In this document: piece by piece, positions 1 to 6,363 of the stretch | Position numbering within the stretch: the stretch's first letter is position 1 | Layout of the letters: each line of letters starts with the position of its first letter | Origin: Pseudomonadota bacterium | GTDB lineage: Bacteria; Pseudomonadota; Alphaproteobacteria; Rhizobiales; Rhizobiaceae | Direction: 5' to 3' | Length of the DNA: 6,805 nucleotides | Assembly: GCA_023393575.1 (NCBI GenBank) | Contig: JAEWKX010000115.1 | Span: forward strand, 1 to 6,805 | Made by a program: the position numbers and the translations under genes | Notes under the pieces: model-generated | What the model saw: the letters and a program-made list of their open reading frames with translations, nothing else | Told to the model about the DNA's origin: nothing | Databases searched by the model: none

Positions 1-1
1 A

Positions 2-1318
2 TCGCTCTGCGGCGGCGTCTTCGTCCTCACGGCAGTCGCCACCAGCTGTCCGCCGCCCGTCTTCACGCGGCGTTTCGGATTCCTGCTCGTCAACGTGTTG
101 TGGACCGTCTTCACCATTGTCGGCGCCATCCCCTTCTACCTGTCGAGCTATGACCTGACGCTGGCGCAGGCCGTGTTCGAATCCGTCTCGGGGATCACCA
201 CAACCGGGGGCACGGTGCTGGTGGGCCTCGACAATCTGCCGCCCGGCCTGCTGCTCTGGCGCTCGCTCATCGTCTGGCTCGGCGGCATCGGCATCCTGGG
301 CCTCGGGCTTTTCGTCCTGCCGGACCTGCGCGTCGGCGGGCTCTCCTTCTTCAAGCTGGAATCCTCCGACACCACGGAAAAGCCCTTTTCGCGCTTCGCC
401 AGCTTCACGCGCGCCTTCATGGGGATCTATCTCGGCATCACGCTCGCCTGCACGATCGTCTATGCCTGGGCCGGCATGAGCCTCTTCGATGCCGTCAATC
501 ACGCCTTCACGACCGTGGCGACCGGCGGCTACTCGACCCACGACGCCTCGTTCGGCTATTTCGACAGCGTTGCCGTGCTGTGGGCCGGAACCATCTTCAT
601 GACGATCAGCAGCCTGCCGTTCTCGGTGATGATCCTGCTTGCCGTGCGCAAGCGGCTGAACGTGTTGCGCGATCCGCAGATCCTCGCCTTCCTGGGCTAT
701 CTGGCCGCCTTCTCGGCGGCGGTCGGCATCCATCACCATCTCGTCAACGACGTGGAGATCGGGCTGGCGCTGACGCATGCCTTCTTCAACATCAGCTCGA
801 TCCTGTCGACCACCGGCTTTGCCAGCGAGGATTATACGCTGTGGGGGCCGTTCGCCGTCACGGCGGCCTTCATCGCCACCTTCATCGGCGGGTGCACCGG
901 CTCGACGGCCGGGGGCATCAAGGCCTATCGTATCGTCGTCCTCTACGGCGTCGTGCAGGCGGGTCTCCGGCGGCTCGTCTATCCCAGCTCCGTCGCCTCC
1001 GTGCGCTACGGCCGCCAGACGGTGGAGCCCGAGGTGCAGCGGAGCATCTTCCTGTTCCTCTCCCTCTACATGCTGCTCTGGGCCCTCGGCTCGATAGCGC
1101 TCGGGGCGCTCGGCTACGACCTGATGACCGCCATATCCGGATCCATCACCTCGCTCTCCAATGTCGGGCCGGGAATCGGCAGCATCATCGGCCCGGCGGG
1201 CAATTTCTCGACGATCAGCGACCCCGCCCTCATCGTCATGTCGGCGCTGATGCTGCTCGGCCGCCTGGAGGTGCTGACGGTGCTCGTGCTGCTGATGCCC
1301 ACCTTCTGGCGGTATTGA
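2..1318 (+). CDS. trkH: TrkH family potassium uptake protein (5' partial)
   Basis: Membrane pore subunit of a Trk-type K+ uptake system, which normally works with the cytoplasmic NAD/ATP-binding regulator TrkA. The reading frame is open from base 2, so the start lies outside the window. 438 residues are visible, and with a usual family length near 480 perhaps 45 are missing. The protein is strongly hydrophobic and shows all four pore-loop signatures of the SKT superfamily: GITTTGGT (about residues 64-71 of the visible part), TTVATGGYS (170-178), SSILSTTGF (265-273) and SNVGPGIGS (386-394). It also has the conserved GGCTGSTAGGIK stretch (296-307) and the typical C-terminal PTFWR ending before TGA. 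No trkA is in the window. The family assignment is sure. Whether it is TrkH, TrkG or KtrB-like is less certain, but length and motifs favour TrkH. Confidence 0.95.
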   Translation, partial: SLCGGVFVLTAVATSCPPPVFTRRFGFLLVNVLWTVFTIVGAIPFYLSSYDLTLAQAVFESVSGITTTGGTVLVGLDNLPPGLLLWRSLIVWLGGIGILGLGLFVLPDLRVGGLSFFKLESSDTTEKPFSRFASFTRAFMGIYLGITLACTIVYAWAGMSLFDAVNHAFTTVATGGYSTHDASFGYFDSVAVLWAGTIFMTISSLPFSVMILLAVRKRLNVLRDPQILAFLGYLAAFSAAVGIHHHLVNDVEIGLALTHAFFNISSILSTTGFASEDYTLWGPFAVTAAFIATFIGGCTGSTAGGIKAYRIVVLYGVVQAGLRRLVYPSSVASVRYGRQTVEPEVQRSIFLFLSLYMLLWALGSIALGALGYDLMTAISGSITSLSNVGPGIGSIIGPAGNFSTISDPALIVMSALMLLGRLEVLTVLVLLMPTFWRY

Positions 1319-1335
1319 GGCGCCAGGACCGCACC

Positions 1336-1364
1336 CGTTGACAGGCCTTCGGCGCATCTGCTCA
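1336..1364 (+). promoter_or_regulatory. Weak candidate promoter for glpK
   Basis: In the 83-bp gap between trkH and glpK there is a perfect TTGACA (1336-1341). At the usual 17-bp spacing it is followed by CTCAAA (1359-1364), which is a poor -10 match. No U-tract terminator follows trkH in this gap, so glpK could equally be read through from trkH. Only the -35 hexamer supports this call. Confidence 0.2.
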
Positions 1365-1389
1365 AACCTTGGCGAGGAACGAGGAGCGC

Positions 1390-1397
1390 AAGGAGGA
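1390..1397 (+). promoter_or_regulatory. Ribosome binding site that fixes the glpK start
   Basis: AAGGAGGA lies 4 bases before the ATG at 1402 and is close to a perfect anti-16S match. The frame stays open upstream to a TTG at 1369, but that start would add 11 charged residues unlike known glycerol kinases and would place this Shine-Dalgarno inside the coding region. The ATG at 1402, giving [13 protein letters not shown], matches the family N-terminus. Confidence 0.85.
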
Positions 1398-1401
1398 CCG
1401 A

Positions 1402-2898
1402 ATGGCGGGTTATGTGCTGGCGATCGACCAGGGAACGACGTCCAGTCGAGCGATCGTCTTCGACGGGAACATGAAGATCGCCGGCGTCGGCCAGAAGGAG
1501 TTCACGCAGATCTTCCCCAAGTCCGGCTGGGTCGAGCACGACCCGGAGGAGATCTGGGGCACGGTGGTGCTGACGATCCGCCAGGCGATCCGCAAGGCCG
1601 GCATCAAGGCTTCCGACATTGCCGCGATCGGCATCACCAACCAGCGGGAGACCGTCGTCGTGTGGGAGCGCGAGACGGGGCAGGCGATCCACAACGCCAT
1701 CGTCTGGCAGGACCGGCGGACTGCCGGCGACTGCGAGCGGATGAAGGGGGAGGGGCTGGAGACGCTCTTCACGCAAAAGACCGGCCTGCTGCTCGACCCC
1801 TATTTCTCCGGGACCAAGCTTTCCTGGCTGCTCACCAACATCGAGGGCGCGCGGGCGCGGGCGGAGAACGGCGACCTCTGCTTCGGCACCATCGACACCT
1901 ATCTCATCTGGCGGCTGACCGGGGCGAAGAGCTTCGTCACCGACGCCACAAACGCCTCGCGCACGCTGATCTACAACATCGCGGAGAACCGCTGGGACGA
2001 CGAACTCCTCGACATCCTGCGCATCCCGGCGGCGATGCTGCCGGAGGTGAAGGATTGCGCCGACGATTTCGGCGTCACCGACGAGCGGCTGTTCGGCGCG
2101 GCTATCCCGATCCTCGGCGTCGCCGGCGACCAGCAGGCGGCCACCATCGGCCAGGCCTGCTTCGAGCCCGGCATGATCAAGTCGACCTACGGCACCGGCT
2201 GCTTCGCCGTGCTGAACACCGGCTCCGAGATGGTGCCGTCGAGGAACCGGCTGCTGACCACCATCGCCTACCGCCTCGACGGCAGGACGACCTATGCGCT
2301 GGAGGGGTCGATCTTCATCGCGGGGGCCGCGGTGCAATGGCTGCGCGACGGCCTCGGCATCATCCGCAAGGCGGAGCAGACGGGGCAGCTTGCCGACAGC
2401 GCCGATCCGGAACAGCAGGTCTATCTGGTGCCGGCCTTCACCGGGCTCGGCGCGCCGCACTGGGATGCGGAAGCGCGCGGCGCGATCTTCGGGCTGACCC
2501 GCAATACGGGACCGGCGGAACTGTCGCGGGCGGCGCTGGAGGCCGTCTGCTACCAGACCCGCGACCTGCTCGACGCCATGCACAAGGACTGGCGGAGCGG
2601 CGACGGCCGGCAGACCGTGCTGCGTGTCGACGGCGGCATGGTCGCCTCCGACTGGACCATGCAGCGGCTCGCCGATCTCCTCGACGCCCCGGTCGACCGA
2701 CCGACGATCCTGGAGACGACGGCGCTCGGGGCCGCCTGGCTCGCCGGCTCGAAGGCGGGCGTCTGGCCGGACCGGGAGGAATTTACCCGCCGCTGGGCGC
2801 GCCAGCGCCGCTTCGAGCCTGAGATGGACGAGGCGGTGAGGGAGGCGAAGATCCGCGGCTGGAAGGATGCCGTCAGGCGGACGCTGACGAATGCCTGA
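1402..2898 (+). CDS. glpK: Glycerol kinase
   Basis: Cytoplasmic FGGY-family kinase that phosphorylates glycerol with ATP to sn-glycerol 3-phosphate, the entry step of glycerol catabolism. The 498 residues match the usual length of about 500. Visible landmarks: the ATP-binding [15 protein letters not shown] (7-21), the glycerol-contacting [11 protein letters not shown] (78-88) and [10 protein letters not shown] (98-107), TDATNASRT (180-188), the catalytic AGDQQAA with Asp243 (E. coli Asp245), STYGTG (261-266), [10 protein letters not shown] (346-355) and the C-terminal nucleotide-site [11 protein letters not shown] (408-418). Start chosen by the RBS at 1390-1397. The E. coli fructose-1,6-bisphosphate ligand Arg236 aligns with Ala234 here, and the HPr-phosphorylated His of Gram-positive enzymes is also absent (see findings). 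No glpD, glpF or glycerol ABC transporter genes flank it. It follows trkH on the same strand and converges on the SH3 gene with 21 bp between stops. Confidence 0.97.
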   Translation: MAGYVLAIDQGTTSSRAIVFDGNMKIAGVGQKEFTQIFPKSGWVEHDPEEIWGTVVLTIRQAIRKAGIKASDIAAIGITNQRETVVVWERETGQAIHNAIVWQDRRTAGDCERMKGEGLETLFTQKTGLLLDPYFSGTKLSWLLTNIEGARARAENGDLCFGTIDTYLIWRLTGAKSFVTDATNASRTLIYNIAENRWDDELLDILRIPAAMLPEVKDCADDFGVTDERLFGAAIPILGVAGDQQAATIGQACFEPGMIKSTYGTGCFAVLNTGSEMVPSRNRLLTTIAYRLDGRTTYALEGSIFIAGAAVQWLRDGLGIIRKAEQTGQLADSADPEQQVYLVPAFTGLGAPHWDAEARGAIFGLTRNTGPAELSRAALEAVCYQTRDLLDAMHKDWRSGDGRQTVLRVDGGMVASDWTMQRLADLLDAPVDRPTILETTALGAAWLAGSKAGVWPDREEFTRRWARQRRFEPEMDEAVREAKIRGWKDAVRRTLTNA

Positions 2899-2919
2899 CG
2901 TGCGCCGGGACGGTTGCGG

Positions 2920-3492
2920 TCACTCGAAGCGTTCGCCGGGATAGACGCCCCAGAGCGACGACTGCTCGACATAGCCTTCAAGGCTGTTCTGCGGCAGGCT
3001 GACCCGGCACCAGCTGCCGTCGCATCCGCCGACATGCATCAGGACCTTCGGTGCAAGCCGGGCGGTGACGCGCGCGCCGGACGCAGCGGAGCGACGGAGC
3101 GGGACCGGTTCATCCAGCCACGGCCCGACGACGGCGGTACGGTCGCCCGACAGCAGCGCCCCCGACATCCAGCCGGTGACGCCCTCGAAATCGCGCACGC
3201 GGCGCCAGTTGCCGTATTCCTCGGTGATCTCCAGCGGCAGGCCGCGCTGTGTGTAGACCCATTTCGCCGCATAGTCGGTGGAGGGGCCGATGCGCATGCG
3301 CGCCGTGGAGGCCTTCAGGGAGACGAAGCGGGGCACGGGGTAGCCGGTCTGGCGGCCATCGCGAAAACCCGGACCGGCATCGGCAGCTTCGGCCGGCCCG
3401 GTTCCCGTCGTGACGGACGCCAAAGGACCGGATGCGGCGAGAGCCGCCAGTACGAGGACGAGACAGACCCGTGGAAATGACATGCGGTTCAT
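2920..3492 (-). CDS. Exported protein with two bacterial SH3 (SH3_4-type) domains
   Basis: 190 residues. The N-terminus MNRMSFPRV plus a hydrophobic stretch (about 10-26) is a signal peptide, with cleavage likely near Ala25 or after Ala-Glu-Ala at 35-37, so the mature protein should be periplasmic or envelope-associated. Two SH3-like units follow: about 54-120, with MRIGPSTDY, GLPLEI, GNWRRVRDFEGVTGW and LLSGDRT, which is the classic pattern of this proteobacterial family; and about 127-187, more divergent, with Cys157 and Cys162 that could form a disulfide. Such domains are thought to bind peptidoglycan or protein ligands; the exact role is unknown. It lies 40 bp downstream of the ialB-like gene on the same strand and is probably cotranscribed. 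A second ATG, three codons in (3483), is a possible start. The only Shine-Dalgarno-like sequence, GGAAGAG (3504-3510), is rather far, 11 bases from the first ATG. Confidence 0.85.
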   Translation of the reverse strand: MNRMSFPRVCLVLVLAALAASGPLASVTTGTGPAEAADAGPGFRDGRQTGYPVPRFVSLKASTARMRIGPSTDYAAKWVYTQRGLPLEITEEYGNWRRVRDFEGVTGWMSGALLSGDRTAVVGPWLDEPVPLRRSAASGARVTARLAPKVLMHVGGCDGSWCRVSLPQNSLEGYVEQSSLWGVYPGERFE

Positions 3493-3533
3493 GCGGTCGG
3501 CGGCTCTTCCGCGACAAGATCGTGCGTGGGCAT
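3489..3533 (-). CDS. 14-codon mini-ORF bridging ialB and the SH3 gene
   Basis: It reads MPTHDLVAEEPPTA. Its ATG shares the A of the ialB-like stop codon (TGATG), and its TGA overlaps the ATG of the SH3 gene (ATGA). It has no Shine-Dalgarno of its own, so it could be translated only by ribosomes reinitiating after the upstream gene. Its likely role, if any, is translational coupling rather than a functional peptide. The GGAAGAG at 3504-3510 lies inside it. It may be chance; comparison across relatives is needed to tell. Confidence 0.3.
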   Translation of the reverse strand: MPTHDLVAEEPPTA

Positions 3534-4024
3534 CAGTTGCATTTGCGCACTTCGTTCAGCGCGGCGGTGACGCCCTTCAGGGAGTAGGCGTAGCTGGTAT
3601 CGGTGCCGCGCCTTGACCTTGCCTCGATGACGAGTTCGCGGCCGGCGCGCATGGCATTGACCATCTCCGGCTCGCGCGCCTGGTTCTTCACCCAGGCGGC
3701 ATTGTCCTTCGGCGCCATGGTGAAGCTCTTGTCGTCGATGCGCACCTTCACCTCGGAGGAGGGGTTGAGGTTGTAGCCCATGATCGCCTGCGGCGCGTAG
3801 CTCGACCCTTGCGGCGCGACCAGCACGAAGTTGTTGCCGTGGTTCACATTGCCGGGCTGCCGGGTGACCGGCACCGACAGCGCATAGCAGTTCTTCTGTC
3901 CATTCTCGGTGTAGGAATAGACGCCCCAGGCGTCGAATTGCTTGATCCTGATGGGTTGTGCGCCGGCGACCGCGGCCGATCCGAGCATGAGCGAAAGAGC
4001 AAAGCAGCACGTCCGGGTGAACAT
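3533..4024 (-). CDS. Invasion-associated locus B (IalB) family periplasmic protein
   Basis: 163 residues with a clear signal peptide (MFTRTCC, hydrophobic to about residue 20, cleavage near AGA|QP at 22-23). The mature part shows the family pattern: FDAWGVYSY (30-38), NCYALSVP (45-52), FVLVAP (66-71), a lysine/asparagine-rich middle with NAAWVKN (108-114), MRAGRELVIEARSRRGT (125-141) and YAYSLKGVTAAL (145-156). It ends with the paired Cys (Cys46 and Cys162) that probably form a disulfide. The family is named after a Bartonella locus linked to erythrocyte entry, but it is widespread in non-pathogenic Rhizobiales, where the role is unknown. The start is supported by GGAGG (4029-4033) four bases upstream. 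It is the first gene of a probable two-gene unit with the SH3 protein. Confidence 0.88.
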   Translation of the reverse strand: MFTRTCCFALSLMLGSAAVAGAQPIRIKQFDAWGVYSYTENGQKNCYALSVPVTRQPGNVNHGNNFVLVAPQGSSYAPQAIMGYNLNPSSEVKVRIDDKSFTMAPKDNAAWVKNQAREPEMVNAMRAGRELVIEARSRRGTDTSYAYSLKGVTAALNEVRKCN

Positions 4025-4238
4025 CTTGCCTCCATCTGTTTCTGTGCGTGGATTTTGGCCCGCATCGCTGCTGCGGAGCCGTCTCTTATCGGGCTCTAAT
4101 ACAGATGTGGAGGGTTACCGGGAAGTTAACAGGCGTGGCAAAATTGTGCGGGGACCGCTCACAAACGGGTGAGGCCGTCGGTGAGCAGGGGCGGCGAGCC
4201 GAAGCCGCCAGCCCTCCCCGGTCTCCGCCGTCAGGTCC

Positions 4239-4667
4239 CTATTTCACCGGTTCGTTCATCGCCCAAAGCACGCCGAAGGGGTCGCGCAACTGGCCGTAAC
4301 GGTCGCCCCAGAACATCACCTGGAGCTCCGTCACCACCTCCATGCCGGCCTCGACGGCACGCTTCCACCAGGCGTCGATGCCCTCGACGGGCAGCATGAC
4401 GGTGAAGGCCTGCGGCTTTTCCAGCGGGTAGCCGTAGTCCGGATAGGGATCGCACAGCATCAGCGAGCCGCCGTTGATGTAGAGGTGGACATGCATGGTG
4501 CGGCCCTCATCGTCCGGCGGATGGGCGCCGGCGAATGTGGCGCCAAACGCCTGCTTGTAGAATTCCGCGGCCCTCATCGCCCCGTCCACCTGAAGATAGG
4601 CGACAATGCCGCCCTTCACCGGTTCGGCCTGCTGTTGTGCCGCATTCGCTTCGGCAGTCGTATTCAT
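4239..4667 (-). CDS. PhnB-like VOC superfamily (glyoxalase/bleomycin-resistance fold) protein
   Basis: 142 residues, one VOC module pair. After a polar N-terminal 18 residues comes GIVAYLQVDGAMRAAEFYKQAFG (20-42), the typical first beta-alpha unit. Then MHVHLYINGGSLMLCDPYP (58-76) with His59 and His61 as possible metal ligands, a second unit FTVMLPVEGIDAWWKRAVEAG (88-108), and the ending FWGDRYGQLRDPFGVLWAM (119-137) characteristic of the PhnB-like subfamily. Members are often annotated as 3-demethylubiquinone methyltransferase-like or PhnB, without a proven reaction, so no substrate can be named. The start is supported by AGGAGA (4675-4680) seven bases upstream. The gene faces away from the hydrolase remnant and lies 214 bp upstream of the ialB-like gene; this gap shows no convincing promoter or U-tract terminator. 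Confidence 0.88.
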   Translation of the reverse strand: MNTTAEANAAQQQAEPVKGGIVAYLQVDGAMRAAEFYKQAFGATFAGAHPPDDEGRTMHVHLYINGGSLMLCDPYPDYGYPLEKPQAFTVMLPVEGIDAWWKRAVEAGMEVVTELQVMFWGDRYGQLRDPFGVLWAMNEPVK

Positions 4668-4738
4668 GTCATTTTCTCCTGTTGGCCACCCGCGTCGGCG
4701 GGATGTCTCAAGGACGGACGAGGGGAGGCGGCGCCGAC

Positions 4739-5045
4739 ATGCACTGGTCGCCGGTGACGGAGCGCCGAAGGCGGATCTTCACGGACGTGATTGCAGGCCT
4801 GAAGGAGAACCTGGGCCGGTTTCCACGGTACCAGTCCCATCCGCGTGACAACCAGCTCCCGGCGCTGATCGTCTGGGAGCCGCAGGACGCTTACACGCCG
4901 GAGCAATCGGTGCGCGCCTGCCTCCGCGACCTGCCGCAAGCGGAACTCCACCTGTTCGACGGGGCACTGGCTGCTGGAAACAAGCCTCGATGAGGTAGTC
5001 CCGTTGATGCGAGAATTCCCGAGCCGCACTCATGCGTCGCGCTAA
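4739..5045 (+). pseudogene. Alpha/beta hydrolase remnant: C-terminal third, with a frameshift
   Basis: From the ATG at 4739 one frame gives about 75 residues that resemble the end of haloalkane-dehalogenase-like or epoxide-hydrolase-like alpha/beta hydrolases: LGRFPRYQSHPRDNQLPALI (25-44), then VWEPQDAYTP with the acid residue Asp50, and CLRDLPQAELHLFDG (61-75). That frame then drifts into a non-homologous tail and stops at 4993. Removing one G from the run of four at 4961-4964 restores GHWLLETSLDEVVPLMREF, the expected catalytic-His end, with a stop at 5043-5045. The first two thirds, including the nucleophile elbow and oxyanion hole, are absent: upstream sequence belongs to the divergent VOC gene. 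AGGGGAGG (4721-4728) could still drive translation of a short fragment. A gene with two lesions like this is very probably dead. The single G could be a sequencing error, but the missing N-terminal part could not. Confidence 0.75.
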
Positions 5046-5077
5046 CCCGCGAACAAGCGGAAGAGATGCGCACTCCG

Positions 5078-5533
5078 TCAGGCGCGCGCGAGGAATTCCT
5101 TCGTCAGCCCCTCATAGGCTTCCATCGGCGGGAATTCCGGGAAGCTGTGGACGGCTCCCGTGGCCGCCCATGGCAGCTTCGTGCTCGCATAGGTCTCGAT
5201 GAAGGGTGCGAACCAGGTGGCATCGTCCAGCATGGTCGCCCGGATGTTGACGAACCGGTCCATGGCGACGGGGCGTGTGAACATCCAGCTCTTGCAGTGC
5301 GGGCAGTGATAGTGCCGGACGTCGTCGCCGTGGGCGCCGCCCGTCACCGGTTCGCCCTCGATGACCTCGAAGCCCCCGGACGGGATGGCGGCGCTGCAGG
5401 AGTAGGCGCTGGCGCTCATTTTCTGGCAGCCGCGGCAGTGGCAGGCCATGGTCAGCAGAGGTGGCGCGCTGAGGCGGATGCGGACCTGTCCGCAGCGGCA
5501 GGAACCCTCCATCGGCAGGGCTGGCAGAGGCAT
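5078..5533 (-). CDS. GFA (glutathione-dependent formaldehyde-activating-like) family zinc protein
   Basis: 151 residues. The CENP-V/GFA fold is shown by its cysteine pattern: SCRCG (Cys12, Cys14) with CPHC (Cys77, Cys80) forming the structural zinc site, and CHCRGCQK (Cys31, Cys33, Cys36) forming the second zinc site, which in Gfa is the proposed catalytic one. Other marks are SASAYSCSAAIP (40-51) and the Arg/His-rich RHYHCPHCKSWMF. In Paracoccus, Gfa was described as accelerating S-hydroxymethylglutathione formation; most relatives, especially short ones like this, have no proven reaction. GAGGAG (5539-5544), five bases before the ATG, overlaps the stop of the upstream GST gene, so the two are almost certainly one operon. 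The stop lies 32 bp from the convergent hydrolase remnant. Confidence 0.92.
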   Translation of the reverse strand: MPLPALPMEGSCRCGQVRIRLSAPPLLTMACHCRGCQKMSASAYSCSAAIPSGGFEVIEGEPVTGGAHGDDVRHYHCPHCKSWMFTRPVAMDRFVNIRATMLDDATWFAPFIETYASTKLPWAATGAVHSFPEFPPMEAYEGLTKEFLARA

Positions 5534-5542
5534 GGCATCTCC

Positions 5543-6247
5543 TCACGATCTGGCCGGGATGGTCAGTCCACGTTCCACGGCCGGCCGGGCGAGGCCGCGC
5601 TCCAGCCATGCAGGGACGTGCTTCAGTTCGGCATAGTTCACCAGGTCGCCTGCACCGTAGAAGCCGATCAGGTTGCGGACCCAGCCGAGCATGGCGATGT
5701 CGGCGATCGTGTACTCATCCCCCATCACCCAGTCATGGCCGTCGAGCCGGTCTTCCAGCACGCGGAGAAGGCGGGCGCTCTCTCTGGCGTAGCGGTCGCG
5801 CGGGCGCTTGTCCTCGTATTCCCTGCCGGCGAACCTGTGGAAGAAGCCGAGCTGGCCGAACATAGGCCCCATGCCGCCCATCTGCCACATCACCCACTGA
5901 ATCGTTTCGTAACGCCTGGCAGGGTTGGCAGGAAGAAATCGCCCCGTCTTCTCGGCGAGATAGACGAGGATCGCGCCGCTCTCGAAGAGTGCCATCGGCT
6001 GGCCGTTCGGACCATCAGGGTCTAGGATCGCCGGGATCTTTACATTGGGGTTGAGGGACAGGTATTCCGCCCCCCTCGTCTCGTCCTGACCGATGTCGAT
6101 GAAGTGCGGCTCGTAGGGAAGCCCGGTCTCTTCCAGCATGATCGATACCTTCACGCCGTTCGGCGTCGGGTTCGAGTAAAGCTGCAGGATGTCGCGATTT
6201 TTCGCCGGCCAGCGGCTCGTGATCGGGAAGGCGGAAAGGTCAGGCAT
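5543..6247 (-). CDS. Glutathione S-transferase family protein, YfcG/YghU-like
   Basis: 234 residues. The N-terminal thioredoxin-fold domain holds LQLYSNPTPNGVKVSIMLEE (21-40), where Thr28 and Asn30 align with the active-site Thr9 and Asn11 of E. coli YfcG. It is followed by NPNVKIPAI with the cis-Pro72 and the glutathione-binding FESGAILVYLAEKTG (88-102). The alpha-helical domain has QWVMWQMGGMGPMFGQ (117-132) and the N-capping YTIADIAMLGWV (179-190). E. coli YfcG and YghU act mainly as glutathione-dependent disulfide reductases or peroxidases rather than as conjugating transferases. A similar role is inferred here, without a known substrate. An in-frame ATG at 6310 would add 21 residues rich in Arg and Pro with no match to the family. 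The start at 6247 has a good RBS and fits. The gfa gene follows after 9 bp. Confidence 0.93.
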   Translation of the reverse strand: MPDLSAFPITSRWPAKNRDILQLYSNPTPNGVKVSIMLEETGLPYEPHFIDIGQDETRGAEYLSLNPNVKIPAILDPDGPNGQPMALFESGAILVYLAEKTGRFLPANPARRYETIQWVMWQMGGMGPMFGQLGFFHRFAGREYEDKRPRDRYARESARLLRVLEDRLDGHDWVMGDEYTIADIAMLGWVRNLIGFYGAGDLVNYAELKHVPAWLERGLARPAVERGLTIPARS

Positions 6248-6252
6248 CAGAG

Positions 6253-6257
6253 TCCTC
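6253..6257 (-). promoter_or_regulatory. Ribosome binding site that fixes the GST start
   Basis: GAGGA on the minus strand lies 5 bases before the ATG at 6247. It sits beside a 10-bp palindrome, CTCGCGCGAG (6255-6264), which could fold over it. The placement favours 6247 over the in-frame ATG at 6310, which would also lie upstream of the candidate promoter at 6279-6307. Confidence 0.7.
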
Positions 6258-6278
6258 GCGCGAGTTGGGATCCGGGGA

Positions 6279-6307
6279 ACTATAGGGCGTATTTTTCTGC
6301 CCGTCAG
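6279..6307 (-). promoter_or_regulatory. Candidate promoter of the gst-gfa operon
   Basis: On the minus strand CTGACG (6307-6302, four of six to TTGACA) and TATAGT (6284-6279, five of six to TATAAT) are spaced by exactly 17 bp. This predicts a transcript start near 6271 and a leader of about 25 bases before the ATG at 6247. The geometry is good; the match was found by eye only. Confidence 0.4.
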
Positions 6308-6341
6308 CAACGGCCGCGGCGGCTTCGCGGCAAAAATGTGG

Positions 6342-6363
6342 CGGGAAGGGGTTGCCCTTCCCG
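6342..6363. other. Perfect 9-bp intergenic hairpin
   Basis: CGGGAAGGG (6342-6350) and CCCTTCCCG (6355-6363) are perfect inverted repeats around the 4-base loop GTTG. Read on the minus strand, the stem is followed after about five bases by TTTTT (6332-6336), like a Rho-independent terminator, but no minus-strand gene ends here. It sits in the 289-bp gap (6248-6536) between the divergent GST and BCCT genes. Apart from the gst promoter candidate and this hairpin I see no gene in that gap and no clear promoter for the BCCT gene. Confidence 0.55.

Noticed and set aside
1320..1353. GCGCCAGG/CCT-TC-GGCGC bulged inverted repeat after trkH
   Set aside because: It has a two-base bulge, a long loop and no T-run, and overlaps the possible glpK -35; not convincing as a terminator.
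1114..2583. A 489-codon open frame on the minus strand opposite trkH and glpK
   Set aside because: It lies fully antisense to two well-recognised genes, its translation is Arg/Asp/Gly-rich low-complexity of the kind high-GC codon bias produces, and it resembles no family.
1338..2822. A 494-codon open frame on the plus strand overlapping glpK
   Set aside because: It is a shifted frame of glpK with Arg/Gly/Ala-rich composition and no recognisable motif; the glpK frame carries every FGGY landmark.
2899..2919. Possible terminator between the convergent glpK and SH3 stops
   Set aside because: Only a 4-bp TGAC/GTCA pairing is visible, with no T-run on either strand.
4190..4209. GGCGGC/GCCGCC inverted repeat downstream of the VOC gene
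   Set aside because: The stem is six bases with an eight-base loop and no T-run follows on either strand; this is common by chance in GC-rich DNA.
4025..4238. Promoter for the ialB-like gene in the 214-bp gap
   Set aside because: TATTAG and GATAAG candidates exist on the minus strand near 4080-4110, but none has an acceptable -35 at proper spacing.
4689..4702. CCCGC-GTCG-GCGGG hairpin upstream of the VOC gene
   Set aside because: A five-base GC stem without a T-run or further copies in the window; it cannot be told from chance or called a REP element.
5066..6025. A 319-codon open frame on the plus strand across the GFA and GST genes
   Set aside because: It is antisense to two genes with clear motifs and Shine-Dalgarno sites, and its translation has no domain pattern.
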